Origin: Yersinia frederiksenii ATCC 33641
GTDB lineage: Bacteria > Pseudomonadota > Gammaproteobacteria > Enterobacterales > Enterobacteriaceae
Assembly (NCBI RefSeq): GCF_000754805.1
Contig: NZ_KN150731.1
Location: 4,305,542 to 4,369,541, forward strand
Length of the DNA: 64,000 nucleotides
Direction of reading: 5' to 3'
A model generated the notes under the pieces. It saw only the letters and a list, made by a program, of their open reading frames with translations. It did no database searches and had not been told where the DNA came from. The position numbers and the translations under genes were made by a program. Positions 1-9,683 of this stretch are shown here, one piece after another. The number at the start of each line of letters is the position of its first letter. Position 1 is the first letter of the stretch.

Positions 1-51
1 GTCATGCAACAACACACCGTCGATATCACATATAACGCTTTTGATTGTCAT
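1..51 (-). CDS. nagD: NagD, HAD-family nucleotide phosphatase (5' fragment, cut by window edge)
   Basis: Only the first 17 codons lie in the window, reading MTIKSVICDIDGVLLHD on the minus strand from an ATG at 51. This matches the N-terminus of enterobacterial NagD and contains the HAD motif I DxDGxL with the nucleophilic aspartate. NagD is a cytoplasmic HAD phosphatase, and its gene is the last of the E. coli nagBACD operon. Here it follows nagC by 113 nt, which fits that order. The rest of the gene lies to the left of the window. Confidence 0.85.
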   Translation of the reverse strand, partial: MTIKSVICDIDGVLLHD

Positions 52-93
52 TGTTTATATTACTCTTTCGGCCGCAGCAATAGGTCACTATAA

Positions 94-119
94 CATGGTC
101 GATTACAGGATTGACCATG
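94..119. repeat. small inverted repeat in nagC-nagD spacer
   Basis: CATGGTC at 94-100 is repeated as its reverse complement GACCATG at 113-119, with a 12-nt loop. It lies in the 113-nt spacer between nagC and nagD. It has no T tract, so it is more likely an mRNA-stability or processing hairpin than a terminator. Confidence 0.35.
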
Positions 120-164
120 CAACTTCCTTATTCACGGGCTATCTATAACCCGCCATTTTAAAAT

Positions 165-1397
165 CTACGGGTTCTGATTTTCCAACAGACGTTGTAACAA
201 TACCCCGTTCAGCATCGCCCGTTTAGCTAACGCAAAAGCGCCGATGGCCGATTGGTGGTCAAGCTGCGAGGTGACTATTGGCAGATTTTGGCGAAAGTTT
301 TTCAACACTTGCGTATTGATACAACCTTGGATGGCAGGAAGCAGGATTTTGTCGGCTTCAATGATTTCACCGGCAATAACGACTTTTTGCGGATTAAATA
401 AGTTGATGGCGATAGAGATGGCTTTACCCAAGTAGCGGCCAACATGCTCAATAACTTCAGTTGCCAGCAAGTCGCCTTTATTTGCAGCTTTGCAAATAGT
501 ACTAATATGGCAATCATCTAATGTCAGCTTGCTAGGGTAACCCTGAGCGAGCAGGTGGCGTACGCGGTTTTCAATTGCCGCATTAGAGGCTACGGTTTCC
601 AGACAACCAAAATTGCCGCAATAGCAGCGCTCACCCAGCGGGTCAATCTGGATATGGCCGATTTCACCGACGTTGCCATTACTGCCTAAAAATATCTGGC
701 TGTTAACGATGATACCGGCACCGGTGCCACGGTGTAGCCGAACCAATATGGAGTCCTCGCAGTCACGGGTTGCACCAAAATAGTGCTCAGCCAGAGCCAG
801 GCTACGGATATCGTGGCCGACAAAGCTGGTGACATTAAAGCGATTTTGCAGGTTTTCGACTAATGGCCAGTTGCTTACGCTGATATGTGGCATATAGCGC
901 ACGATACCTTTGCTTGGCTCAACCAAGCCCGGAAGAATAACTGCAATGGCAATCAGCTCGCGTAATTTGCGCTGATAGGCCTCAATAAACTGGCTGATGA
1001 CATTAAATAGCGCGTATTCCAGTGTCTCTTGGGTGCGCTCTGGTAGCGCGTAGTGCTCTTCGCCTAGCGACTTCCCACTCATGTCAAACAGGGTAATGGT
1101 GGCATCATGGCGTCCCAGACGGACAGCAATGGTATGGAATTGGCGGTTTTCGGTGACGATAGAGATGGCGCGGCGGCCACCGGTCGAGGCTTGCTGATCG
1201 ACTTCCTTAATCAGCCCGCGCTCCAACAGTTGGCGAGTAATTTTGGTGACACTGGCGGGGGCTAATTGGCTGAGATCGGCAATTTGAATGCGCGAAATCG
1301 GGCCTTGTTGATCAATAAGCCGATAAACCACGGCACCATTGAGTTGTTTCACAAGATCTACATTACCAATTTGTGACAGTCCGCCAGTGCTCATCAA
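165..1397 (-). CDS. nagC: NagC, N-acetylglucosamine-responsive ROK-family repressor
   Basis: This 410-residue protein (E. coli NagC is about 406) is the transcriptional repressor and occasional activator of amino-sugar and chitin genes; GlcNAc-6-phosphate releases it from DNA. An N-terminal winged helix-turn-helix (about residues 20-75, around SRIQIADLSQLAPASVTKIT) precedes a sugar-kinase-like ROK domain. The zinc-binding motif CYCGNFGCLE near residue 260 is intact. It lies 13 nt downstream of nagA in the minus-strand nagBACD operon, so it is probably autoregulated through nagB/nagE operators. Two ATG codons are adjacent at the start (1397 and 1394); neither has a strong Shine-Dalgarno sequence, so the start is uncertain by one codon. 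Confidence 0.95.
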   Translation of the reverse strand: MMSTGGLSQIGNVDLVKQLNGAVVYRLIDQQGPISRIQIADLSQLAPASVTKITRQLLERGLIKEVDQQASTGGRRAISIVTENRQFHTIAVRLGRHDATITLFDMSGKSLGEEHYALPERTQETLEYALFNVISQFIEAYQRKLRELIAIAVILPGLVEPSKGIVRYMPHISVSNWPLVENLQNRFNVTSFVGHDIRSLALAEHYFGATRDCEDSILVRLHRGTGAGIIVNSQIFLGSNGNVGEIGHIQIDPLGERCYCGNFGCLETVASNAAIENRVRHLLAQGYPSKLTLDDCHISTICKAANKGDLLATEVIEHVGRYLGKAISIAINLFNPQKVVIAGEIIEADKILLPAIQGCINTQVLKNFRQNLPIVTSQLDHQSAIGAFALAKRAMLNGVLLQRLLENQNP

Positions 1398-1410
1398 TAA
1401 AATTACTCGC

Positions 1411-2562
1411 TTATTTTAAAACCTCGTTACCGTTAACGATGGTTTTAATGATTTTATAATCGCGGGTAAATGCGGTTAGGTTGGCAACTTTGCCGACTTC
1501 AATACTCCCTAACTGCTTATCCACGCCAATGGCGCGGGCCGCATAAAGTGTTGCCATACGCAATGATTCATCGAGCGCGATGCCGACATGTTCAACACTG
1601 TTCTGTACTGCTTCTATCATGGTCAGTGCTGAACCGCTTAAGGTGCCATTCTCATCTACACATAAGCCATCGCGATAGTATATTGTTTTGCCAGCAAAAA
1701 TAAATTGATCAATTTCTGCCCCAGCGGGTGCGGTTGCATCAGTGACCAGCACTAACTTCTCACCTTTCAACCGCTTAGCATTACGAATATTGGCCCAGTC
1801 GACATGTAGACCATCAGCAATGATACCGGTGTAGACTTCTGGCGTATCAAAAATTGCACCAATCAGGCCAGGCTCGCGCCCAGAAATATATGGCATTGCA
1901 TTATAAAGGTGCGTTGAAAAACGAATACCGGCAGTAAACCCTTTACGGGCTTGCTGATAGGTTGCATTCGAGTGACCGGCAGAAACCAAAATACCGGCAT
2001 CAGTCAGTTGACGAATATATTTAGCATCAACAATTTCTGGTGCGACAGTCAATTTGGTGATCACATCGGCATTAGCGCACAGATAATCAATCATTTCAGC
2101 GCTAGGTTGACGGATAAACGCCGGATTGTGGGTGCCTTTCTTCAGAGGGCTGATATAAGGCCCCTCCAGATGCAAGCCCAGAGCTTGATGCTGATTCTCT
2201 TTCTTTTGCAGGTATGAACGCATGACGTCGACGCCGTGCTTCATAAACTCATCACTGCAAGTAATCAGTGTTGGCAGGAAGCTAGTGCAACCTGATTTTT
2301 CATTGGCGCGCTGCATGATATCCAATGTCTCTTCTGAGATGGCCTCAAGAGAGTCATTGAACTGGACACCGCCACAACCATTAAGCTGAACATCAATAAA
2401 ACCGGGGGCCAGAATGGCACCACCCAAATCGCGTATCTCAATACCAGCCGGAAGTTCATCGACAGGACAGATACGTTCGATCAATCCATCAGCCACGACA
2501 ACGGCATGATTATCCAGTACTTCATGGCTGGTATAAATACGACCGTGAGTTAAAGCGTACAT
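1411..2562 (-). CDS. nagA: NagA, N-acetylglucosamine-6-phosphate deacetylase
   Basis: This cytoplasmic amidohydrolase removes acetate from GlcNAc-6-phosphate, giving glucosamine-6-phosphate for NagB. The 383 residues match the family length (382 in E. coli). Visible landmarks are [12 protein letters not shown] (about 55-65), the metal-binding [18 protein letters not shown] segment (about 130-147), the histidine in SAGHSNAT (about 197), IADGLHVD (about 250) and the catalytic aspartate in VTDATAPAG (about 275). It is the second gene of the operon, 19 nt after nagB, with the same ATG and N-terminus ([11 protein letters not shown]) as its homologues. Its substrate is delivered by NagE, encoded just across the divergent promoter. 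Confidence 0.96.
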   Translation of the reverse strand: MYALTHGRIYTSHEVLDNHAVVVADGLIERICPVDELPAGIEIRDLGGAILAPGFIDVQLNGCGGVQFNDSLEAISEETLDIMQRANEKSGCTSFLPTLITCSDEFMKHGVDVMRSYLQKKENQHQALGLHLEGPYISPLKKGTHNPAFIRQPSAEMIDYLCANADVITKLTVAPEIVDAKYIRQLTDAGILVSAGHSNATYQQARKGFTAGIRFSTHLYNAMPYISGREPGLIGAIFDTPEVYTGIIADGLHVDWANIRNAKRLKGEKLVLVTDATAPAGAEIDQFIFAGKTIYYRDGLCVDENGTLSGSALTMIEAVQNSVEHVGIALDESLRMATLYAARAIGVDKQLGSIEVGKVANLTAFTRDYKIIKTIVNGNEVLK

Positions 2563-2581
2563 CTTAGCCCCCTGATAACTA

Positions 2582-3382
2582 TTACAGATTTTTGACGTTT
2601 TCAGCTTCTAATTCGCGGAAATATTTTACCGTTTTGACTTTCAGTTCCATGGTCGAAGGCTCATCACACACCATGATGGCTTTAGCATGCAGTTGCAGGC
2701 AACTGATGGTCCACATGTGGTTGATGCTACCTTCAACCGCAGCTTGTAAGGCTTGTGCTTTGCCATGGCCAGTAACCAGAATCATCACTTCTTCTGCATC
2801 CAGCAATGTACCCACACCTACTGTAAGTGCATATTTCGGCACGAGGTTTGCATCACCACCAAAGAAGCGGGAGTTAGCCATGCGGGTTTCTTGTGTCAGC
2901 GTTTTGATACGAGTACGAGAAGCTAAAGAGGATGCAGGTTCGTTAAAGGCGATGTGGCCATCAACACCCACGCCACCCATGAACAGGTGAATTCTACCGT
3001 AAGACTTAATTTTCTCTTCGTAGCGACGGCATTCTGCATCGATATCAGGTGCATTACCATTCAGCAGGTTGATGTTTTCAGCAGGAATATCAACATGATC
3101 GAAGAAATTGGTGTGCATGAATGTGTAGTAACTTTCCGGGTGTTCTTGCGGCAAGCCGACGTACTCATCCATGTTGAAGGTGACAACATTCTTGAAGCTT
3201 ACTTCGCCCGCTTTATGCATAGCGACTAAGTGTTTGTAGGCTTCCATCGGCGTGCCACCAGTCGGCAGGCCCAGTACAAACGGACGGTCAGCTGTTGGTT
3301 TAAATGCATTGATACGATTTACGATATGACGTGCTGCCCATTTGCCAACTTCTGTGGTGTTTTTCAGTGGGATAAGTCTCAT
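2582..3382 (-). CDS. nagB: NagB, glucosamine-6-phosphate deaminase
   Basis: NagB converts glucosamine-6-phosphate to fructose-6-phosphate and ammonia, the last step before glycolysis. The protein is 266 residues from the ATG at 3382 ([17 protein letters not shown]), exactly the E. coli length. The open frame extends upstream to 3439, but the 3382 start has an AGAGG Shine-Dalgarno and matches the family N-terminus. The catalytic region MDEYVGL (about 71-77) and the [14 protein letters not shown] loop (about 136-149) are present. It is the first gene of nagBACD and is transcribed divergently from nagE out of a 352-nt shared control region with candidate NagC and CRP sites. Confidence 0.96.
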   Translation of the reverse strand: MRLIPLKNTTEVGKWAARHIVNRINAFKPTADRPFVLGLPTGGTPMEAYKHLVAMHKAGEVSFKNVVTFNMDEYVGLPQEHPESYYTFMHTNFFDHVDIPAENINLLNGNAPDIDAECRRYEEKIKSYGRIHLFMGGVGVDGHIAFNEPASSLASRTRIKTLTQETRMANSRFFGGDANLVPKYALTVGVGTLLDAEEVMILVTGHGKAQALQAAVEGSINHMWTISCLQLHAKAIMVCDEPSTMELKVKTVKYFRELEAENVKNL

Positions 3383-3734
3383 CTTGCACCTCTTGGATTG
3401 CGAATAGTGGCTATACTCTACGCGGTTCGAATCATTCATCTAAGCGTAACTCAGATTTTGACTGATGCGCTGGTACAATGCTTTGTTCATTTTTCGAATG
3501 ATAAAATAAGTTTTGTGTCATGGCTAGTGCATTGGTGCTTTTTGACTGGTTTTTGGTGACATTTATCACAGAATAGGGGGTTTTAATTTGCGTTACGAAA
3601 TAAATTTTTTACACTCCGCAATGAGTAATACGTGTCGTGAATAAATAAAAGTGTGCCATGCGTTTTTCTAAAAGGTAGTGAGTCAATTAAATAAACTACT
3701 TAAAGGGTCCGATATCGGACGAATAGGGGGAAAG
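3383..3734. promoter_or_regulatory. nagB-nagE divergent control region
   Basis: This 352-nt non-coding stretch separates divergent nagB and nagE. It holds two AT-rich NagC-like inverted repeats: ATTTT-N9-AAAAT at 3489-3507, and ATTTGCGTTACGAAAT at 3586-3601. Their centres are about 95 bp apart, close to nine helical turns. A CRP-like site, GGTGA-CATTTA-TCACA, lies between them at 3555-3570. A weak nagE promoter can be drawn as TTGCGT (3588-3593) and TACACT (3610-3615), with the -35 box inside the second operator. The arrangement parallels the known E. coli looping control; the site assignments here are inference. Confidence 0.6.
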
Positions 3735-5768
3735 GTGAATATTCTTAGTTACTTGCAGAAAGTGGGTCGGGCTTTAATGGTCCCTGTGGCCACACTGCCT
3801 GCAGCCGCGATACTAATGGGTGTTGGTTACTGGATAGACCCAGTCAGTTGGGGTGGTGATAATGCACTGGCGGCATTATTTATCAAATCCGGTGCTGCCA
3901 TCATCGATAACATGTCTGTGTTGTTCGCAATTGGTGTTGCTTACGGTATGTCAAAAGACAAAGACGGTGCTGCTGCACTGACCGGCTTTGTGGGATTCTT
4001 GGTATTAACCACGCTGTGCTCTCCAGCTGCGGTTTCGATGATTCAAAAGATCCCGGTTGATCAGGTTCCTGCTGCTTTCGGCAAAATCAACAACCAGTTC
4101 GTGGGTATTCTGGTCGGTATCATCTCAGCTGAATTGTACAACCGCTTCAGCAGCGTTGAACTGCCAAAAGCACTTTCCTTCTTCAGCGGTCGTCGTCTGG
4201 TTCCAATTCTGACCTCTTTCCTGATGATCGTCGTTGCTTTCATCCTGATGTACGTATGGCCGCTGATTTATAATGCATTGGTGACCTTCGGTGAATACAT
4301 CAAAGATATGGGCTCTGTTGGTGCGGGTATCTATGCCTTCTTCAACCGCTTGCTGATCCCCGTCGGCTTGCATCACGCCTTGAACTCCGTGTTCTGGTTT
4401 GACGTTGCTGGTATTAACGATATTCCTAACTTCCTGGGTGGCCAACAGTCTATCGATAGCGGTAAAGCTATTGTCGGTATTACTGGTCGTTATCAGGCCG
4501 GTTTCTTCCCTATTATGATGTTCGGTTTACCGGGTGCGGCGTTGGCGATTTATCACTGCGCACGTCCGGAAAATAAAGCCAAAGTGGCGGGTATCATGTT
4601 GGCGGGGGCATTTGCAGCCTTCTTCACCGGTATCACTGAACCACTTGAATTCTCCTTCATGTTCGTTGCACCGGTGCTGTACTTTATTCACGCCGTGCTG
4701 ACCGGTATTTCTGTGTTCATTGCCGCCAGTATGCATTGGATTGCAGGCTTTGGTTTCAGTGCTGGTTTGGTGGATATGGTGCTGTCTTCACGCAACCCAC
4801 TTGCCACCCACTGGTACATGCTGATTCCACAAGGCCTGGTGTTCTTCGCCATTTACTACGTGGTATTCCGTTTCACCATCCAAAAATTCAACTTACTGAC
4901 TCCAGGCCGCGAACTGGCTGTTGAAGGTAGTGAAGAAGATGGTTATGACGTCAATGTTGATAAGAACCCAGAAGTTAACGAAAGTGAAATTAATGGGTTA
5001 GCGCGTCGCTACATTGGTGCTATCGGTGGTTCAGATAACCTGACTGGCATTGATGCTTGTATCACTCGTCTGCGCCTGAATGTGAAAGACTCTGCACAGG
5101 TTAATGACAGTGTTGCCAAACGCTTAGGCGCTTCTGGTGTCATCCGCCTGAACAAACAAAGTGTGCAAATTATTGTCGGTACCCGTGCAGAACTGATTGC
5201 TTCGGCCATGCGTAATGTACTGGCAGGTGGCCCGGTTCCGGCGGCAAGCAGCACGGCTGCTGCAGCTGCTGCCAAGCCTCAAGCGGTGGTTAATACCGCG
5301 AAAACCGCCTCTCTGGTATTGGTTTCTCCCATTACCGGTGATGTTGTGGCTCTGGATCAGGTTCCTGATGAAGCCTTCGCCAGCAAAGCGGTGGGTGAGG
5401 GTGTTGCTATTCGCCCGACCGATAAAACTGTCGTTTCTCCGGCGAACGGTACCATTGTTAAGATCTTCAATACTGACCATGCTTTCTGTCTGGAAACTGA
5501 AACCGGCGCGGAGATTGTGGTTCATATCGGGATTGATACAGTGAAACTGAACGGCCAGGGCTTTGCTCGTCTGGTTGAAGAAGGTGCCACTGTCGTTGCT
5601 GGTCAGCCAGTGCTGGAGCTGGATCTGGCTTATCTGAATGCCAATGCGCGCTCAATGATTAGCCCGGTTGTTGTCAGCAATATTGATGATTATGCCGGTA
5701 TCTCAGTGTTGGCGGGCGGCTCTGTTGTCGCGGGCCAAAGCCCACTGTTTGAGGTTCGTGGTAAATAA
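3735..5768 (+). CDS. nagE: NagE, GlcNAc-specific PTS permease EIICBA
   Basis: NagE is an inner-membrane phosphotransferase permease that imports and phosphorylates N-acetylglucosamine. The single chain carries EIIC (about residues 1-370, multiple membrane segments, beginning MNILSYLQKVGRALMVPVA), EIIB with the phosphorylated Cys442 in GIDACITRLRLNV, and a glucose-type EIIA domain with His597 in VVHIGIDTVKLNG. I chose the GTG at 3735 because an AGGGGGA Shine-Dalgarno precedes it and it gives the family N-terminus. The frame also allows a GTG at 3678, adding 19 residues without a clear ribosome site. From 3735 the product is 677 aa, slightly longer than E. coli NagE, because of an Ala-rich EIIB-EIIA linker (about residues 500-520). 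Confidence 0.93.
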   Translation: MNILSYLQKVGRALMVPVATLPAAAILMGVGYWIDPVSWGGDNALAALFIKSGAAIIDNMSVLFAIGVAYGMSKDKDGAAALTGFVGFLVLTTLCSPAAVSMIQKIPVDQVPAAFGKINNQFVGILVGIISAELYNRFSSVELPKALSFFSGRRLVPILTSFLMIVVAFILMYVWPLIYNALVTFGEYIKDMGSVGAGIYAFFNRLLIPVGLHHALNSVFWFDVAGINDIPNFLGGQQSIDSGKAIVGITGRYQAGFFPIMMFGLPGAALAIYHCARPENKAKVAGIMLAGAFAAFFTGITEPLEFSFMFVAPVLYFIHAVLTGISVFIAASMHWIAGFGFSAGLVDMVLSSRNPLATHWYMLIPQGLVFFAIYYVVFRFTIQKFNLLTPGRELAVEGSEEDGYDVNVDKNPEVNESEINGLARRYIGAIGGSDNLTGIDACITRLRLNVKDSAQVNDSVAKRLGASGVIRLNKQSVQIIVGTRAELIASAMRNVLAGGPVPAASSTAAAAAAKPQAVVNTAKTASLVLVSPITGDVVALDQVPDEAFASKAVGEGVAIRPTDKTVVSPANGTIVKIFNTDHAFCLETETGAEIVVHIGIDTVKLNGQGFARLVEEGATVVAGQPVLELDLAYLNANARSMISPVVVSNIDDYAGISVLAGGSVVAGQSPLFEVRGK

Positions 5769-5828
5769 TCAGTTTAAGATTCGCGCTATGATGTACTGAA
5801 TGACTGGCCTGAGTTTTAAGCAACCTAG

Positions 5829-5859
5829 CGGGAAGAGAGCGATCTCTTCCCGTTTTTTT
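5829..5859 (+). terminator. nagE rho-independent terminator
   Basis: A perfect 10-bp stem (CGGGAAGAGA/TCTCTTCCCG) with a GCGA tetraloop is followed by seven T residues. It ends the nagE transcript and lies upstream of the true glnS start. Confidence 0.9.
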
Positions 5860-5952
5860 GTTTTATTTACTGTAACAAACGGTTGTTTCCGGGCCGGGCT
5901 TGTTGGATTATATGCGGTTATATTTGTTGCGTTTGCATTGAGGAATAGAACA

Positions 5953-7620
5953 ATGAGTGAGGCAGAAGCCCGCCCAAGTAATTTTATCCGTCAGATTATT
6001 GACGAAGACTTAGCCAGCGGCAAACACACGTCGGTTCATACTCGCTTCCCGCCGGAGCCTAACGGCTATCTGCATATCGGCCATGCGAAGTCTATTTGCC
6101 TGAACTTTGGTATTGCACAAGACTATCAGGGCCAATGTAATCTGCGTTTTGATGATACTAACCCCGTGAAGGAAGACGTGGAGTTCGTTGAGTCAATTAA
6201 ACACGATGTAGAGTGGTTAGGCTTCACCTGGAGCGGTGATATACGTTACTCCTCAGACTATTTTGATCAACTGTACCAGTACGCTGTGGAGCTCATTAAC
6301 AAAGGGCTGGCCTATGTCGATGAGTTAACCGCTGAGCAGATGCGTGAATATCGCGGCACATTGACAGCGCCGGGTAAAAACAGTCCTTATCGTGACCGCA
6401 GTGTGGAAGAGAACCTGACACTGTTTGAAAAGATGCGTGCGGGTGGCTTTGCTGAAGGTACAGCGTGTCTGCGCGCTAAAATCGACATGGCGTCGCCATT
6501 CATTGTGATGCGCGACCCAGTGCTGTATCGCATTAAGTTTGCCGAGCATCATCAGTCGGGTAACAAGTGGTGCATCTACCCGATGTATGACTTTACCCAC
6601 TGCATTTCCGATGCTATTGAAGGGATCACCCATTCACTTTGTACACTGGAGTTCCAGGACAACCGCCGCTTGTATGATTGGGTGTTGGATAATATCTCCA
6701 TTGAATGCCACCCACGTCAGTATGAGTTCTCGCGCCTGAATCTTGAATACACCATTATGTCTAAGCGTAAGCTGAACCAATTGGTGACTGAGAAGGTGGT
6801 GGAAGGCTGGGATGATCCACGGATGCCAACTATTTCAGGTTTACGTCGTCGTGGTTATACCGCCGCTTCTATCCGTGAATTCTGCCGCCGTATTGGTGTG
6901 ACCAAGCAAGATAACAACGTTGAGATGATGTCACTGGAATCTTGTATCCGTGATGATCTGAACGAAAATGCGCCACGGGCTATGGCAGTTCTTGATCCCA
7001 TCAAGGTGATTATCGAAAACCGTGCCGCTGGGGAAGAGTGGCTGACGATGCCAAATCATCCGAATAATCCGGACATGGGCACTCGTCAGGTACCATTCGA
7101 TAGCGAAATTTATATCGATCGCGCTGACTTCCGCGAAGAAGCTAATAAGCAATATAAGCGTTTGGTGCTGGGTAAAGAAGTGCGCCTGCGTAATGCTTAT
7201 GTTCTTAAAGCTGAGCGTGTTGAGAAAGATGCCGAGGGTAATGTCACCACGCTTTATTGCAGTTATGACCCAGAAACCTTGAACAAAGACCCTGCTGACG
7301 GCCGTAAAGTGAAAGGTGTTATCCATTGGGTATCTGTTAAGCACGCCTTGCCAGCGGAAATTCGTTTATACGACCGTTTGTTTAGCGTACCAAACCCAGC
7401 GGCGGCGGACGACTTCCTGTCGACCATCAACCCTGAGTCTTTGATTATCCGCCATGGCTTTGTTGAACCAAGTCTGGTTGCTGCTGTACCAGAGAGAACC
7501 TATCAATTTGAGCGTGAAGGTTATTTCTGTGCTGATAGCCGTTATTCACGTCCAGATGCTTTGGTGTTTAACCGCACTGTAGGTCTGCGTGATACTTGGG
7601 CAGCGAAAGCGGCTAATTAA
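5953..7620 (+). CDS. glnS: GlnS, glutaminyl-tRNA synthetase
   Basis: GlnS is a class I aminoacyl-tRNA synthetase that charges tRNA-Gln. The product from the ATG at 5953 ([16 protein letters not shown]) is 555 aa, against 554 in E. coli. The class I signature appears as [12 protein letters not shown] (about residues 34-45), and the KMSKS-type loop as IMSKRKL (about 268). The open frame runs back to 5800, but that extension crosses the nagE terminator hairpin, so the upstream start is rejected. The gene stands alone, followed by its own terminator, in the same place as in E. coli (nagE-glnS-chiP). Confidence 0.97.
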   Translation: MSEAEARPSNFIRQIIDEDLASGKHTSVHTRFPPEPNGYLHIGHAKSICLNFGIAQDYQGQCNLRFDDTNPVKEDVEFVESIKHDVEWLGFTWSGDIRYSSDYFDQLYQYAVELINKGLAYVDELTAEQMREYRGTLTAPGKNSPYRDRSVEENLTLFEKMRAGGFAEGTACLRAKIDMASPFIVMRDPVLYRIKFAEHHQSGNKWCIYPMYDFTHCISDAIEGITHSLCTLEFQDNRRLYDWVLDNISIECHPRQYEFSRLNLEYTIMSKRKLNQLVTEKVVEGWDDPRMPTISGLRRRGYTAASIREFCRRIGVTKQDNNVEMMSLESCIRDDLNENAPRAMAVLDPIKVIIENRAAGEEWLTMPNHPNNPDMGTRQVPFDSEIYIDRADFREEANKQYKRLVLGKEVRLRNAYVLKAERVEKDAEGNVTTLYCSYDPETLNKDPADGRKVKGVIHWVSVKHALPAEIRLYDRLFSVPNPAAADDFLSTINPESLIIRHGFVEPSLVAAVPERTYQFEREGYFCADSRYSRPDALVFNRTVGLRDTWAAKAAN

Positions 7621-7646
7621 TCTTTAGCCCTCAGTATTAGTAGAGC

Positions 7647-7673
7647 AGGCGTGGCTTAGTCCACGCCTTTTTT
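7647..7673 (+). terminator. glnS rho-independent terminator
   Basis: AGGCGTGG and CCACGCCT form a perfect 8-bp stem around a 6-nt loop, followed by six T residues, 27 nt after the glnS stop codon. Confidence 0.9.
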
Positions 7674-8227
7674 ATGGAATGTTTTTTTTATTAAACACCG
7701 ATTCCTCCCCCTCTTTATCCTCTCGTTGTACTGTATCCCTTGGTCAATCTCGAAAGATCGCTTTCCTTTCTCTCTTGAGAGCACCTGTCTGTAAGTCTTT
7801 CTTAAATATTCGCTTTACGAATTAACTGAATAAATATCACTGTTTTTTCAATAAAAACGTATGTTTTATTCAATAAGCTGAAACCATTCAAGATGTCAAT
7901 GAGAGACTATTTTCACTCAAGGTCTTGCTGTTATGCATTGTTTTTAAAGCTTTTGTGAGCTCTGTAATATTTTTTCACAGTTATGTGCTCGTTGTCATAC
8001 TTTGAATAATTAGCTTCTTTTTTGATTGATAATTCGCGTCGCGAAAAATAGTCTGTATCCCAGCAGCAATCTTCAGAGAGTTTATTTTTCGCAAGATCAA
8101 CTGCTGGTGGAGATTTCTTCCCGGCAAAAATTTTACCCACTTAGGGTTTCTTTGAGGCTAAGTCTGTAAGCAGTGGTGAATACAGGCAAAGCACTTTAAA
8201 TGTGATGTCAAAGAGGAATTTTTTTAT
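7674..8227 (+). promoter_or_regulatory. long AT-rich leader/control region of chiP
   Basis: This stretch of about 550 nt holds no convincing gene. Two NagC-like sites can be proposed: an imperfect palindrome AATTCGCG-T-CGCGAAAA around 8031-8047, and TTTATTTTTCGCAAGATCAA at 8081-8100. The last 20 nt before chiP contain the ChiX small-RNA target (separate entry). E. coli chiP is known to be controlled by NagC and ChiX, which makes these assignments plausible but unproven here. A 69-codon minus-strand frame in the region (7931-8140) has no supporting features. Confidence 0.45.
8207..8220 (+). promoter_or_regulatory. ChiX small-RNA target overlapping the chiP ribosome-binding site
   Basis: GTCAAAGAGGAATT is a perfect 14-nt complement of the seed AAUUCCUCUUUGAC of E. 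coli ChiX (MicM), as I recall that RNA. It includes the AGAGGA Shine-Dalgarno sequence 8-14 nt before the chiP ATG at 8228. Pairing would block ribosome entry, as known for E. coli chiP. The chiX gene itself is not in this window. Confidence 0.75.
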
Positions 8228-9631
8228 ATGGTTATGCACGGTGCTAAACGTAAAACGTTAGCGCTCGCAGTCGCGGGTGCAGTGTTAGGAACGGGCTTTA
8301 TGGCAACCCCAGAGGCCAGAGCTGAAGGTTTTATTGATGATTCGTCACTGACCGGCGGTATTTACTATTGGCAGCGTCAGCGTGACCGTAAAGATTTAAC
8401 GCCAGGCAGTGCTGAATACGGTAAGTATGTCGCCAACCTGCATCACTCCACCTTTAACGCCAATCTAGACTTCTCCTCCGGTTATGCCGCAGATATGTTC
8501 GGCATTGACTTAGCGGCTTTTGGCGCGGTTGAAATGACCAACAGTGGCCCAGCGGCACCAAACGAAATTGGTTTCAGTGATGCCAAAACCCGTTGGGATG
8601 AAAAGTGGACTGGCGATAAGAGTGGCGTCAGTGTTTACAAAGCGGCAGCCAAATTCAAGTTAGGCAATTTCTGGGCGCGTGGTGGTTATATCCAACCTAC
8701 CGGCCAGACACTGCTAGCACCACATTGGAGCTTCATGCCGGGGACTTACCGTGGTGCTGAAGGTGGCGCGAAATTTGATTTCGATACTGCCGGTGCTCTG
8801 TCCATGTCTTATATGTGGACTGATGAATACAAAGCTCCGTGGTATCAGAACATGTACAACTTCCGTCAGGCCGACGGTAAAACCGGTGTGAGCTACCTGC
8901 ATTCATTCGGTGCCAAATATGACTTCAAAAATAAACTGGTACTGGAAGCTGCATTCGGTCAGGCCAAAGACTACATGGATCAGTATTTTGCCAAGGCATC
9001 TTATGCCTTCCCGGTTGCTGGCAATGATCTGCGTACTTCCTACCAGTTCTACGGTGCAAAAGACAAAGTTGATGGCGGCTTCAAAGATGTTAATGACGTC
9101 TATGACGGTCTAGCTTGGTTACAAGCATTGACCTTGGGCTACACCACTGGGCCACTTGACTGGCGTTTGGAAGGAACGTGGGCCAAAGCTGATGGTAATC
9201 AGGGTTACTTCCTGCAACGTATGACTCCAGGTTATGCGACCTCAAATGGTCGTCTGGACGTGTGGTGGGATTCTCGCTCTGACTTCAACGCCAACGGCGA
9301 AAAAGCGCTGTTCGGTGGCGTGATGTATGACTTGAAAAACTGGAATATGGCCGGTTGGTCGGTCGGGACTTCTTATGCGTATGGTTGGGATGCTAAACCA
9401 AGTACCAAGCCAATCTTTGACCAGAATGTGCGTCTGAAAGAATCTGCATGGAACTTTGATGTTCTCTATACCCTGCAAGAAGGCCGGGCGAAGGGCACAT
9501 TATTCAAATTGCATTACACCATGTACGACAACCATACCAATATTCCAAGCTATGGCGGTGGTTTCGGTAACGTATTCCAGGATGAGAAAGACATTAAGTT
9601 CATCGTAATTGCACCATTTACTATCTTCTAA
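8228..9631 (+). CDS. chiP: ChiP, chitooligosaccharide-specific outer-membrane porin (OprD-type)
   Basis: ChiP is a chitoporin that lets chitin oligosaccharides cross the outer membrane. The 467-residue precursor has a signal peptide ([20 protein letters not shown]...ARA, cut near residue 32), then the conserved mature start [20 protein letters not shown]. The C-terminus [10 protein letters not shown] ends in the aromatic residue typical of beta-barrel proteins. The ATG at 8228 is preceded by AGAGGA; an in-frame ATG at 8234 is also possible. The gene is followed by chiQ after a GC-rich hairpin, and belongs functionally with the chitobiase and nag genes nearby. Translation is probably repressed by ChiX when chitosugars are absent. 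Confidence 0.93.
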   Translation: MVMHGAKRKTLALAVAGAVLGTGFMATPEARAEGFIDDSSLTGGIYYWQRQRDRKDLTPGSAEYGKYVANLHHSTFNANLDFSSGYAADMFGIDLAAFGAVEMTNSGPAAPNEIGFSDAKTRWDEKWTGDKSGVSVYKAAAKFKLGNFWARGGYIQPTGQTLLAPHWSFMPGTYRGAEGGAKFDFDTAGALSMSYMWTDEYKAPWYQNMYNFRQADGKTGVSYLHSFGAKYDFKNKLVLEAAFGQAKDYMDQYFAKASYAFPVAGNDLRTSYQFYGAKDKVDGGFKDVNDVYDGLAWLQALTLGYTTGPLDWRLEGTWAKADGNQGYFLQRMTPGYATSNGRLDVWWDSRSDFNANGEKALFGGVMYDLKNWNMAGWSVGTSYAYGWDAKPSTKPIFDQNVRLKESAWNFDVLYTLQEGRAKGTLFKLHYTMYDNHTNIPSYGGGFGNVFQDEKDIKFIVIAPFTIF

Positions 9632-9646
9632 TTTTTTGATTGCCAT

Positions 9647-9665
9647 CCCCGGTAACTCCCCGGGG
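9647..9665 (+). repeat. chiP-chiQ intercistronic hairpin
   Basis: CCCCGG and CCGGGG pair around a 7-nt loop, 16 nt after the chiP stop. There is no following T tract, so it is probably an RNA-stability or attenuation hairpin that lets chiQ be expressed below chiP. Confidence 0.5.
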
Positions 9666-9683
9666 ACTTAATGGAGTGCAGCC

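Noticed and set aside
5800..5952. N-terminal extension of glnS
   Set aside because: It would be translated through the nagE terminator; the ATG at 5953 gives the standard GlnS length and sequence.
7931..8140. 69-codon minus-strand frame upstream of chiP
   Set aside because: It lies in the AT-rich control region with the NagC-like sites; no recognisable domain or ribosome site.
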